In this document: piece by piece, positions 11,342 to 20,516 of the stretch | Numbering within the stretch: the first letter of the stretch is position 1 | Layout of the letters: each line of letters opens with the position of its first letter | Assembly: GCA_947447175.1 (NCBI GenBank) | Contig: CANFIM010000002.1 | Location: 17,444 to 81,443 of the forward strand | Reading direction: 5' to 3' | DNA length: 64,000 bases | Source of the DNA: Acidimicrobiaceae bacterium | GTDB lineage: Bacteria > Actinomycetota > Acidimicrobiia > Acidimicrobiales > Ilumatobacteraceae | Program-made: the position numbers and the translations under genes | The notes under the pieces: model-generated | The model's database searches: none | The model's input: the letters and a program-made list of their open reading frames with translations, nothing else | Told to the model about the DNA's origin: nothing

Positions 11342-13690
11342 CTAGCCGCGAATTGAGGCTCCGGCCTTTTCAGCAGCAGCGACGCAAGCCTGCTGCACCT
11401 CGGCGATGAGGGCATCGGTGAGGGTGCCGCCAGCCTCTTGTAGGCGAAGACGGAAAGCCAAACTGCGGGAATTCTCTGGCAGACCCTTTCCTCGATACAC
11501 ATCGAAGAGGTCAATGCTGACCAAGCGCTTCCCTGCGGCAGATCGCAGAGCGCGCTGAATGGTGCTGGCTGTGACTGATTCGGGCACCACAAAAGCAAGG
11601 TCAATATCGCTTGATGGGAACCGGTTGATGTCGCGTGCCTGCACAGGTTTTGGTTCTTCGTTCAGCACCGTGGTGAGGTCAACTTCAAGGAGGCTGACAG
11701 GACCCTCGATACCGAGCGCATCAAGTACTACGGGGTCGATTTCTCCGACAACGCCTACAACCTTTTTGCCTCGAGTAAGACTTGCCGAACGAGTGGCATG
11801 CAGACCTGCGGGTACACGACTTTGGTCAAGTTGTGCGCCTACGGACAATGCATCACACAATGCGTTCCACTGTTCAAGAGCAACTTCAACAGAAGCCCCT
11901 GCAACAACAATCGCCAGCTGTTCTGTTTCATCAGGAAGTTGTTCATTTGACTTGGGATACACATGGCCGATCTCCCACAGCCCAACACGGGGCGCACGGT
12001 GAGATTGGTTGTAGCGCAAAGAACGCAAGAGACCAGGACGAAGCGATGTACGCAAGATTGATTCATCAGCAACAAGTGGGTTAGCAATTCGCAACACGTT
12101 GTCTTCAGGCAATCCGATGATGGCTAGGTCGCCAGGCGCAAGGAAAGGTGACGGCATTGCCTCGTCGAGTCCGAGCCCCACCAACACGCGACGTAATGCA
12201 CGACGACGCGTTTGCATATTGGACAATCGACCGTGCACTGTTGAATTGGGAACTGTTTTACCAATGTTGTCGTAACCAAAATGACGAGCAACTTCCTCAA
12301 TGATGTCAACATCTTGCGAGCAATCAGGGCGCCACGTTGGAACCACACTGGTGATGACATCGCCGTCAATGGAAGTAACGAATCCGATGGAATTCAAAAT
12401 CTGCGAGATGCGGTCATTGGGAATAGCAATGCCAAGCAACTTTTCAATGCGCACTACCGAAGCAGTCACAACAATTGGCTGCGGACAAGACGATGTGCGC
12501 TCCACCGAGGTGCCATCATGCAACACAACATCAGGGCATGTTTCGCGCAAAATGGTGACGAAACGTTCAGCGGCAAGATTCCAGGCTTCAGGGTCAGTGC
12601 CGCGTTCGAATCGAACTGAGGCCTCTGATCGAAGGCCATGACGAATTGCAGTAAATCGAACGGGATCTGGCGAGAACCACGCAGCTTCAAATGCAAGAGT
12701 GGACGTGTTCTCGGTGATTTCAGAATGGAGATCACCCATGACGCCAGCAAGTCCGACACCTACACCAGTAGCAGCGTTGCAGACAAGCAGGTCTTCGGCG
12801 TGAAGGTCACGCACCTGTCCATCGAGCGTGGTGAGGGTCTCCCCTGCACGCGCCAAACGAACATCGAAAGAAGAAACAACAGACGCGTCGTATGCATGAT
12901 TCGGCTGATTGGTTTCCAACATCACAATGTTGGACGCATCAACAACATTATTGATGCTGCGCATTCCTAAATGAGCAAGACGAGCAGCTACCCATCGCGG
13001 GGAAGAACCAACAACAACGCCGCTGACTGAAGCAACAGAGAAGAGTCCGCAATTGTTCGGTGCAGAAATAGTGACAGCGTGCGCGACCGGCGCTCCACGC
13101 TCACCTACTTGTACGCGAGGTCCACGTAACTCCACGTTGAAATACGCTGCGAGATCACGGGCGATTCCAAGGTGACCCCAACAATCTGCGCGGTTACGTG
13201 TGAGGTCTAGGTCAAACAACACGTCGTGTTCAATGCCGAGAATGTCAAACGGACTGACACCGAGGGGTGAGTCACTAGGGAGTATCAGTAAGCCGTCTGA
13301 CTCTTCACTGAGCCCGAGTTCTACTTCAGAACACAACATGCCTTCTGAATCAATGCCAAGAATGCCACGTCGAGAAATCTCCATGCCGTTTGGCATTTTG
13401 GTGCCGAGTGTTGCCAACGGAACTATGTCGCCTGGTTGCATGTTGGTGGCACCACACCACACATGACGTTCTTCGCCGTCGCCGGCGTCTACGAAACAAC
13501 GAGTGACCTTGGCAGCATCAGGATGCTTTTCCATACGGTTGATGCGCGCAGCAACAACGCCAGGAACTGGAGTACCAACAACGTCCATGGTTTCAACTGC
13601 AAGTCCCAGTGAGTTCAGTGCTGTTGCAACGGCCTCTGGATCAGATGGAATATCTGCCATCTCTCGCAAGATGGAAAGAAGAATCTTCAT
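11342..13690 (-). CDS. pheT: Phenylalanyl-tRNA synthetase beta subunit
   Basis: 782 aa with tRNA-binding, B3/B4, B5 and FDX-ACB domain sequence. Confidence 0.97.
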   Translation of the reverse strand: MKILLSILREMADIPSDPEAVATALNSLGLAVETMDVVGTPVPGVVAARINRMEKHPDAAKVTRCFVDAGDGEERHVWCGATNMQPGDIVPLATLGTKMPNGMEISRRGILGIDSEGMLCSEVELGLSEESDGLLILPSDSPLGVSPFDILGIEHDVLFDLDLTRNRADCWGHLGIARDLAAYFNVELRGPRVQVGERGAPVAHAVTISAPNNCGLFSVASVSGVVVGSSPRWVAARLAHLGMRSINNVVDASNIVMLETNQPNHAYDASVVSSFDVRLARAGETLTTLDGQVRDLHAEDLLVCNAATGVGVGLAGVMGDLHSEITENTSTLAFEAAWFSPDPVRFTAIRHGLRSEASVRFERGTDPEAWNLAAERFVTILRETCPDVVLHDGTSVERTSSCPQPIVVTASVVRIEKLLGIAIPNDRISQILNSIGFVTSIDGDVITSVVPTWRPDCSQDVDIIEEVARHFGYDNIGKTVPNSTVHGRLSNMQTRRRALRRVLVGLGLDEAMPSPFLAPGDLAIIGLPEDNVLRIANPLVADESILRTSLRPGLLRSLRYNQSHRAPRVGLWEIGHVYPKSNEQLPDETEQLAIVVAGASVEVALEQWNALCDALSVGAQLDQSRVPAGLHATRSASLTRGKKVVGVVGEIDPVVLDALGIEGPVSLLEVDLTTVLNEEPKPVQARDINRFPSSDIDLAFVVPESVTASTIQRALRSAAGKRLVSIDLFDVYRGKGLPENSRSLAFRLRLQEAGGTLTDALIAEVQQACVAAAEKAGASIRG

Positions 13691-14721
13691 GAGAACTGCT
13701 CCGTGAAACGGACATCGTCGGAGTACATGTCTCGTAGGTCTTCGACGCCATGGCGTTCTTTTGCCATGCGGTCAATACCGAAACCGAATGCGAAACCACT
13801 CCACTCATTCGGGTCGAGACCGCCTGCGCGCAGGACATGTGGGTGCACCATGCCGCAACCACCAAGTTCAATCCATGAACCATCGGGACGTCGAATATCA
13901 AATTCAGCACTTGGCTCAGTAAACGGGAAATACGAAGGCCGAAGTCGGCTGGTGAAACCAGGACCAAAGAATGCTTTTGTGAACGACTCAATAGTGCCGG
14001 CGAGATCAGCAAATGTAATGCCGCGGTCAATAACGAGACCTTCAATTTGATGGAACACGGGCATGTGTGTTGCATCGGGTGTTTCCTTACGGAAAACACG
14101 GCCGGGCATGATTGCATAAATCGGTGGAGGCCATTCCTTCATCACACGAATCTGCACAGGTGATGTATGCGTACGCAATACAACGCTTCCCTCAATATCT
14201 GACTCAATAAACAACGTGTCCCACATACTGCGCGCAGGATGGCTTGGCGGCATGTTGAGAGCTTCAAAGTTGTAGAAGTCAGTTTCCACTTCGGGACCTT
14301 CAGCAATTTGAAAGCCCAAACCAACGAACACATCTTCGAGACGCTCAGTTGCTTGGGTGACTAAGTGCATGCGACCGCGACGGCGGGAAGCCTGAGCCGA
14401 CATTGCAAGTTCGGTGAGATCAACGCGCTCTTGTTCAATTTGAGCTGCAAACTCATTTGCACGCAGTGCACGGGAACGAACAACTGACGCCTCTTCGAGG
14501 GTGGTCATGGCCTCGTTCACAAGTTGACCGAGCGCCTTACGCGCCTCGAGGTCATCGACTTTGCCTAATGACGAACGAATGGCAACAAGGGAGCCCTTCT
14601 TACCTGTGAGACCGGTCAGAACAGCCTTCAGGGCATCGGTACTGTCGGACGCCTCAATCTGGGCAAGTCCGTCTGCAAGTGCAGTTGCCAACAACTGCTG
14701 GGGGGTTGATTCGCTTGCCAT
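13687..14721 (-). CDS. pheS: Phenylalanyl-tRNA synthetase alpha subunit
   Basis: FEALNMPPSHPARSMWDTLF, LRTHTSPVQIR, GCGMVHPHVL class II motifs. Confidence 0.97.
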   Translation of the reverse strand: MASESTPQQLLATALADGLAQIEASDSTDALKAVLTGLTGKKGSLVAIRSSLGKVDDLEARKALGQLVNEAMTTLEEASVVRSRALRANEFAAQIEQERVDLTELAMSAQASRRRGRMHLVTQATERLEDVFVGLGFQIAEGPEVETDFYNFEALNMPPSHPARSMWDTLFIESDIEGSVVLRTHTSPVQIRVMKEWPPPIYAIMPGRVFRKETPDATHMPVFHQIEGLVIDRGITFADLAGTIESFTKAFFGPGFTSRLRPSYFPFTEPSAEFDIRRPDGSWIELGGCGMVHPHVLRAGGLDPNEWSGFAFGFGIDRMAKERHGVEDLRDMYSDDVRFTEQFS

Positions 14722-14766
14722 AACCCTAGAAACGCTACTCGCCGACCACAGAAACAATCGGGAGCA

Positions 14767-15540
14767 TTAACGCGCCTGACGAGCCTGAGCAATATGCATC
14801 ACTGCAACTGTTCCGGCCATTGCAACATTGAGGCTCTCTGAACGGCCGGCGTGCGGAATAGTGACCCAAGTATCAATCGGCGCATCGGGGTTCAATCCAT
14901 GCGCTTCATTACCGACCACGAGCCCGATGCACCCGCTGACATCGGCTGAATACAACGACACAGGCTGTGCTGCACCGATGGCGACATGGGAAGTGGTTCC
15001 CAGAAGTCGAACTCCCATTTCCTTCACATCATGCAGAGTTTCCACTTGCACAACCGGAACGTGAAAGACAGCACCAGCAGACGCACGCACCACCTTCGGT
15101 GACCACGGGTCAACAGTTGCTCCGCTAAACACCACCGCAGTTGCACCTGCAGCTTCTGCGCTACGAATCATGGTGCCGGCGTTGCCTGGGTCTGAGATGT
15201 CGTCACCCACGAGCACCCATTCAGATTCAGTAAAACGCGACAAAGAGATTGTGGGAATACGCACAAGAGCGAGAATTCCACGCGGAGTTTCGGTGTCGCT
15301 CACGGAATTAAACGTGCGGGTTTCAAGTTCGTGAGCATGGAGTCCGGGTACTTCGTAATCGGAGTAGTCCTCACGGACGTATTGGTCAACAACATCAAGT
15401 CCGGCTGCAACGGCTTCAGCAACCAACGTGGGGCCTTCAACAACAAAGACACCTTCCTCATAACGAAAACTGCGACGCCCAATCAGGCGTCGCAGTCGTT
15501 GAACCCGTGGGTTCGATGAGGACAGTGGTGTCCGGCTCAG
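14767..15540 (-). CDS. TrmH/SpoU-family RNA 2'-O-methyltransferase (probable CTG start)
   Basis: [45 protein letters not shown] motifs. Conserved N-terminus ([32 protein letters not shown]) lies upstream of the first in-frame ATG/GTG/TTG; CTG candidates at 15540 or 15525. Confidence 0.85.
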   Translation of the reverse strand: MSRTPLSSSNPRVQRLRRLIGRRSFRYEEGVFVVEGPTLVAEAVAAGLDVVDQYVREDYSDYEVPGLHAHELETRTFNSVSDTETPRGILALVRIPTISLSRFTESEWVLVGDDISDPGNAGTMIRSAEAAGATAVVFSGATVDPWSPKVVRASAGAVFHVPVVQVETLHDVKEMGVRLLGTTSHVAIGAAQPVSLYSADVSGCIGLVVGNEAHGLNPDAPIDTWVTIPHAGRSESLNVAMAGTVAVMHIAQARQAR

Positions 15541-15893
15541 ACCAGTGCGGCCTTTGCTGCTGTTACCAGTGCTGCAAATGACTCTGCGTCATGCACAGCC
15601 ATGTCAGCGAGGATCTTGCGGTCGACTTCAATGCCTGCAGCATTAAGACCTGCAATGAATCGGCTGTATGAGATGTCGTTAATGCGGCATGCAGCGTTGA
15701 TGCGCTGAATCCACAAACGACGGAACTCGCCCTTCTTTGCGCGACGGTCACGGAATGCGTACTGACCGGAGTGCAGTACCTGCTCGTTAGCGGCGCGGAA
15801 TGAGCGGCTCTTATTGCCGTAGTACCCCTTTGCCTTCTCGAGTACTGCACGGTGCTTCTTGCGGGCGTGTACGGCCCTTTTCACTCTTGCCAT
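15537..15893 (-). CDS. rplT: 50S ribosomal protein L20
   Basis: [38 protein letters not shown]. Confidence 0.98.
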   Translation of the reverse strand: MARVKRAVHARKKHRAVLEKAKGYYGNKSRSFRAANEQVLHSGQYAFRDRRAKKGEFRRLWIQRINAACRINDISYSRFIAGLNAAGIEVDRKILADMAVHDAESFAALVTAAKAALV

Positions 15894-15922
15894 GGTGGTT
15901 CCTTCCTAAACTTCTTGACTAC

Positions 15923-16120
15923 TTAGCGCATTCCCAGAAGGCGCTTGATTTTGCGGGCATCTCCAGGATGTACGTCAACGTCACCTGCAAGGCGACGTGT
16001 GCGAACACTGGACTTCTTCTCAAACAGGTGCTGGCGGTTTGCCTGCTGACGGCGCAATTTGCCGGTTCCGGTTGTTTTGAACCGCTTTGCTGCGGTCTTG
16101 CTGGTCTTCATCTTTGGCAT
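15923..16120 (-). CDS. rpmI: 50S ribosomal protein L35
   Basis: MPKMKTSKTAAKRFKTTGTGKLRR. Confidence 0.97.
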   Translation of the reverse strand: MPKMKTSKTAAKRFKTTGTGKLRRQQANRQHLFEKKSSVRTRRLAGDVDVHPGDARKIKRLLGMR

Positions 16121-16131
16121 GTCGTGTTCCT

Positions 16132-16752
16132 CTACTCGTTGTCTTCCTGGGCGGGCACTTCGGCGGCTGCAACTTCGGGAGCTGCTGTTCCGTGATCCTC
16201 GGTGTCCTTTTCTGTCGATTTTTTGGCTGGCTTCTTGTCTGGAGAAAGAACCATTGTCATGTTGCGACCCTCAAGTCGCGCCTGTGTTTCCACCTTGGCA
16301 AGCGGTCCGAGTTGTTCTAACGCCGCATCGAGAATCTTGGCTCCCAGTTCTGGGTGTGCCACTTCTCGTCCGCGAAACTGCAGAGTGACCTTCACCTTGT
16401 GTCCGTCTTCAAGGAAATCTCGCATGTGGCGAACCTTTGTGTCGAAGTCACCCTTTCCGATCTTTGGTCGGAACTTCACTTCCTTAATGGAAACGTGAGT
16501 GGTCTTCTTACGCGATTCTTTTGCCTTCTGCGCTTCCTCGTAACGGAACTTCCCGTAGTCCATGATGCGACACACTGGAGGATTAGCAAGCGGTGCAACT
16601 TCGACGAGGTCGAGGTCGAGTTCGCGGGCCAATACCAACGCGTCAGCAGTGGCACGAATGCCTACTTGGCTTCCATCGGGTCCGATGAGGCGAACCTCGC
16701 GCGCACGGATGCGCTCGTTGTATCGAGGTTCAGTGTTCTGCGGCGTAACTAT
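16132..16752 (-). CDS. infC: Translation initiation factor IF-3 (probable ATA start)
   Basis: NTEPRYNERIRAREVRLIGPDGSQVGIRATADALVLARELDLDLVEVAP... reads in frame from ATA at 16752-16750; in-frame TAA two codons upstream (16758-16756). Confidence 0.93.
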   Translation of the reverse strand: MVTPQNTEPRYNERIRAREVRLIGPDGSQVGIRATADALVLARELDLDLVEVAPLANPPVCRIMDYGKFRYEEAQKAKESRKKTTHVSIKEVKFRPKIGKGDFDTKVRHMRDFLEDGHKVKVTLQFRGREVAHPELGAKILDAALEQLGPLAKVETQARLEGRNMTMVLSPDKKPAKKSTEKDTEDHGTAAPEVAAAEVPAQEDNE

Positions 16753-16788
16753 GACTTATCTCTCTTGTGCAATGGGCCTAGCCCTCCT

Positions 16789-16843
16789 CTGTGTCCGAAT
16801 CCCACGGGCGTGGGTCTCGTGCCAGCGCACGAAGCAGACACAG
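16789..16843 (-). promoter_or_regulatory. Candidate structured infC-rpmI-rplT leader (three-way junction)
   Basis: Closing stem ctgtgtc(16789-16795)/gacacag(16837-16843) encloses hairpins at 16801-16814 (cccacgggcgtggg) and 16817-16832 (tcgtgc-cagc-gcacga). Confidence 0.5.
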
Positions 16844-16949
16844 AACAACAAGAAGTTGCTCGCATTCTCGACCTGCCGCACCTGTGGTGGACCGGTGGGG
16901 GCCGTTAGACCCCACTTCGCTCAGTTGACGTGCAATAGGGTATCGCCCG

Positions 16950-17282
16950 ATGAGCGCAGACGACACCATGCCCCCAAAGAGTCCAGAAATCGATGACGAG
17001 ACGGCTGAAGCCCTTGAAGCCGTAGCCGAAGCTCGTCAGAGATTGGCCGAAGTTCCTGCCTCCGTGGTGGTCACCAACCATGCCATGGGTCTTTTTGAGC
17101 TTGCGGCAATCCATCTATCGTCCGAGCCACCCCGACTCGACGATGCCCAATTGGCAATCGATGCCCTCGGGCTCTTGGTGGACAACCTGGGTGAGCGGTT
17201 GGGTGAACACCACGAAACGCTGGCTGCAGCACTGAGCAATATTCGCTTGGTGTACGTGCAGCGCGGTTCCGCTGGCAACTAA
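16950..17282 (+). CDS. DUF1844 family protein
   Basis: 110 aa; VTNHAMGLFELAAIHLS...AIDALGLLVDNLGERLG; location next to infC is typical in actinobacteria. Confidence 0.75.
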   Translation: MSADDTMPPKSPEIDDETAEALEAVAEARQRLAEVPASVVVTNHAMGLFELAAIHLSSEPPRLDDAQLAIDALGLLVDNLGERLGEHHETLAAALSNIRLVYVQRGSAGN

Positions 17283-17285
17283 CCC

Positions 17286-17510
17286 CTACGCAGGCCGAAT
17301 ATCAACGGCCTCTACCCTGGCCACTCGCCACGCCGTATCAAACTGCACGATGGCGCCTACAGCAATGTTGCGAGTGCCATCGGCAATTGACACGCAATGG
17401 AATGGCCACACCGTGCCTGATGAGTCGGTGATCTCCCCCAACGCAACGAACTCATCGAACTGGGTGACAACGCCCTCGAGATGGAGTCCGATAGTGGGAT
17501 CCGACGACAT
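17286..17510 (-). CDS. Small cold-shock-domain-like protein
   Basis: 74 aa; GVVTQFDEFVALGEITDSSGTVWPFHC...VGAIVQF resembles a CSD beta-barrel. Confidence 0.55.
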   Translation of the reverse strand: MSSDPTIGLHLEGVVTQFDEFVALGEITDSSGTVWPFHCVSIADGTRNIAVGAIVQFDTAWRVARVEAVDIRPA

Positions 17511-17516
17511 GGGAAT

Positions 17517-18389
17517 TTAGTGAATGATTTTTGAGATGGGAATCTCAAGCAAATCGGAAGCGCCGGCATCAATGAGATCTGGGATCAATGTATTGATGCC
17601 TCGCTTTGGAACCACGGTCTCCACTGCGTAATCCCCTGATGCAAGGTGCGCAATGGTGGGCGACTTCGCCGAGGGCAACAATGCAATCACTTTGTCTTTT
17701 GCTGCTTCAGTGACATTCAGTTTCAGCAATACCTTGTCGCGAGCTTCTAGCGTTCCTGTGAGCAACGTAAGAATTTGTTCCATTGCGTGACGCTTCACGG
17801 GATCTGCATACGACTCTTTATTTGCGATGAGTTCTGTGTAGCTGGTGAGCATGGTGTCGATGATGCGAAGTCCAGCCGCACGAAGTGCACGACCTGTTTC
17901 GGTGATGTCAACAACTACGTCAGCGATATCGGGAATCTTTGCTTCGCTTGCGCCATAGCTCAAACGGATATCCGCCTTCACCCCGCGTTCCTCGAAATAG
18001 CGGCGGGTCATCTCGGGGTATTCAGTGGTGACACGAACACCATCTTTCAGATCAGCAACTGACTTTGCAGATGATGAATCTGCAACTGCAACAACAACGC
18101 GAACTGGTTGTGAGGTGGCCTTTGAATAACGCAACTCACCAAGGCTCACTACATCGCTATTGGTCTCTTGCACCCAATCTCGGCCGGTGATGCCGATATC
18201 AAACAGACCTTCTTGCACGTACGAGGCAATTTCTTGTGGTCGAAGAATGCGGACTTCGTCGATGCGAGGATCATCAACGGACGCCTTGTAATCAACAGAT
18301 GATGAACGAACTACAGAAAGGTCTGCAGCTTCGAAGAGATCGAAGGTGGCCTTTTCTAAAGAGCCTTTAGGGAGAACAATCTTGAGCAC
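17517..18389 (-). CDS. hisG: ATP phosphoribosyltransferase (long form)
   Basis: MLKIVLPKGSLEKATFDLF (GTG start), DIGITGRDW, C-terminal HisG_C-like domain. Confidence 0.95.
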   Translation of the reverse strand: MLKIVLPKGSLEKATFDLFEAADLSVVRSSSVDYKASVDDPRIDEVRILRPQEIASYVQEGLFDIGITGRDWVQETNSDVVSLGELRYSKATSQPVRVVVAVADSSSAKSVADLKDGVRVTTEYPEMTRRYFEERGVKADIRLSYGASEAKIPDIADVVVDITETGRALRAAGLRIIDTMLTSYTELIANKESYADPVKRHAMEQILTLLTGTLEARDKVLLKLNVTEAAKDKVIALLPSAKSPTIAHLASGDYAVETVVPKRGINTLIPDLIDAGASDLLEIPISKIIH

Positions 18390-18420
18390 GCACCGAGGCT
18401 ATCCACCCCATACGGTGCGT
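18388..18420 (-). repeat. 8-bp inverted repeat spanning hisG promoter and start codon
   Basis: acgcaccg (18388-18395) - N17 - cggtgcgt (18413-18420); contains TAGCCT 6 nt before the GTG start. Confidence 0.7.
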
Positions 18421-18442
18421 TGGCGGGTGATTTACAGACTGT

Positions 18443-19321
18443 TCATTGAAATGTGCTGACCCCACGGCTGGCTCGTCCGCGAAGCCAAGCGCCTGCTTCC
18501 ATCACCTGCTTGCCTTCGGGCTGTACTCGCACCAACTCAACAAGTCCTTCCGAGGTGCCTACGCGACAGTTTTCGCTGACTGTGCCAACGGCCTGAGACC
18601 CTGGCTGCACTCGAGCTTCAACAATGCGAAGACGAGCGTTATCCACTGTGGTGAACGTGCGGAGCGAACGAACGCGACGAACAATGTCACCTGCCGACAT
18701 TGACCAATCGATACGTAATTCTTCAGGCGCAATCTTTGCTGCGTACGTGGGTTCACCGTCTTGCGGAAGAGGCGTACCAAGCCCACGTCGCAAGGTGTCT
18801 GTCAAGAGATGACCACCGCTCACTGCAAGTTCATGGGTGAGTTCATCGGCGGTGACGGACTCCGAGATTGCCGTTTCAGAACGCGCATACACCGCACCGG
18901 TATCAAGGGTGGGCTCAACTTCCATGATGCAAACACCCGTTACTGCATCGCCCTCAATGATTGCTCTCTCAACAGGCGCAGCACCGCGCCAACGTGGCAG
19001 CAATGAGAAATGAACATTGATCATTTGCATGTGATCAAGAACAGAGGTGGGAATAATGCGACCATATGCCACCACCACGCCAAGCATTGGTGTTGCCATG
19101 TTTTGTTTGAGCCACTCAAGATCATGCGTCACAGTCAAGTTATTGGCGAGCGCAAGTTCCTTCACAGGGCTTGCAGATGTCTTGCCACCGCGTCCACGTT
19201 TTGCGTCGGGCCTGGTGACAACATGTCGAATGTCAAAACCAGCATTGATGAGTTGTTGCAGAATTGTTGCAGCAGCTGATGGCGTACCCAAGAAGACGAG
19301 AGGTCGCACCTCTTGCGTCAT
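18443..19321 (-). CDS. fmt: Methionyl-tRNA formyltransferase
   Basis: VFLGTPSAA, INVHFSLLPRWRGAAPVERAI motifs. Confidence 0.96.
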   Translation of the reverse strand: MTQEVRPLVFLGTPSAAATILQQLINAGFDIRHVVTRPDAKRGRGGKTSASPVKELALANNLTVTHDLEWLKQNMATPMLGVVVAYGRIIPTSVLDHMQMINVHFSLLPRWRGAAPVERAIIEGDAVTGVCIMEVEPTLDTGAVYARSETAISESVTADELTHELAVSGGHLLTDTLRRGLGTPLPQDGEPTYAAKIAPEELRIDWSMSAGDIVRRVRSLRTFTTVDNARLRIVEARVQPGSQAVGTVSENCRVGTSEGLVELVRVQPEGKQVMEAGAWLRGRASRGVSTFQ

Positions 19322-19323
19322 GG

Positions 19324-19848
19324 CTACTTCAATCCGATGTGGCGGGTCTCCCCTTCGGACGAACCACCGTCTGCAATGCGCTTGTATTCACGCAATGCCT
19401 CTTCACGTTGTTCGGGAGTCATGCGCTCAAACATGAGTACTCCGTTGAGGTGGTCGAGTTCATGCTGAAACAGACGAGCCAGCAGTTCGTCGGCCTCAAT
19501 CTGAATGGTGTTGCCACTGAGGTCAACAGCTTCCAACAACACTTCCTTTGGGCGAAGCATTTCGACATACAAGCCAGGGATTGAGAGACAGCCTTCGTCG
19601 TAGACCCATTCCCCGCGTGATTCCACAATTTTTGGATTCAACAGTGTGATGGGTTCGCCATCAATGTCGTACACAAAAATCTGCTTCTGCACACCAATCT
19701 GTGGGGCCGCCAACCCAAGACCAGGGGCCTTGTACATGGCTTGCAGCATTGCCTGCGTGAGACGAATGATCTTTCCGTCGATATTTTCAACTTCTTCTGC
19801 GACCACATTGAGAACTGGATCGCCGAAGGTACGGATTTCATACGCCAT
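19324..19848 (-). CDS. def: Peptide deformylase
   Basis: GLGLAAPQIG, EGCLSIPG, FQHELDHLNGVL motifs. Confidence 0.97.
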   Translation of the reverse strand: MAYEIRTFGDPVLNVVAEEVENIDGKIIRLTQAMLQAMYKAPGLGLAAPQIGVQKQIFVYDIDGEPITLLNPKIVESRGEWVYDEGCLSIPGLYVEMLRPKEVLLEAVDLSGNTIQIEADELLARLFQHELDHLNGVLMFERMTPEQREEALREYKRIADGGSSEGETRHIGLK

Positions 19849-19876
19849 ATTCTGAAAGGCTACAAGCGGAGCCAAG

Positions 19877-20512
19877 ATGACGCAGGACAATCAGAACAAC
19901 AGCCACTATTTCAGCGCCACACCATCGGGCGATGCCTCCCGACATCAATTCACCATTGCTGGCCCGCGCGGAGACCTCGTTATTGAAGGTGCCTCTGGAG
20001 TGTTTAGCCAGCATGGGCTTGATAAAGGAACTGGAGTTCTGCTTGACACCATGCGCAAACGAGAGGTGACTCCCCCGGTTGCAGGTACAGCACTCTGCGA
20101 TGTGGGATGTGGCAGTGGTGTGATTGCTCTTACTCTTGCCGCGCAATACCCCCAGTGCACTGTGTACGCAGTAGATGTCAACGAACGTGCTCGAGCACTG
20201 TGTGCTGATAATGCTCGCACAAACAAACTCTCGAACATTGTGGTGTGTTCGCCAGAAGAGATTGATCCTGATGTGTGGTTTGCTCTTATCTGGTCGAATC
20301 CCCCTATTCGCATTGGCAAAGATGCACTGCACCAATTGCTTGATACGTGGCTTGCACGCCTCAACTCGGATGGCGCCGCCCATCTCGTTGTCAGCAAAAA
20401 TCTTGGAGCTGACTCCTTGCAACAATGGATGGAATCACGACGCTATGCCGTTGAACGACTCGGCAGCAGTAAGGGTTTCAGAGTCTTTGAAGTGACTCAC
20501 CCGCAGGACTAG
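19877..20512 (+). CDS. RsmC-like class I SAM-dependent methyltransferase
   Basis: LCDVGCGSGVIALTLAAQYP and SNPPIRIGKD (NPP motif); RsmC/MTS small-domain architecture. Confidence 0.82.
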   Translation: MTQDNQNNSHYFSATPSGDASRHQFTIAGPRGDLVIEGASGVFSQHGLDKGTGVLLDTMRKREVTPPVAGTALCDVGCGSGVIALTLAAQYPQCTVYAVDVNERARALCADNARTNKLSNIVVCSPEEIDPDVWFALIWSNPPIRIGKDALHQLLDTWLARLNSDGAAHLVVSKNLGADSLQQWMESRRYAVERLGSSKGFRVFEVTHPQD

Positions 20513-20516
20513 CCAC

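Noticed and set aside
11278-11604. N-terminal extension of the argC ORF to 11604
   Set aside because: It runs through the intergenic region and the pheT 3' end; ArgC proteins start at MVTVGIVGASGYTG.
13691-14766. T-box or leader-peptide attenuator for aminoacyl-tRNA synthetase genes (pheST, alaS, aspS-hisS, tyrS)
   Set aside because: No T-box AGGGUGGnACCGCG motif or Phe/His-rich leader seen; upstream gaps are too short.
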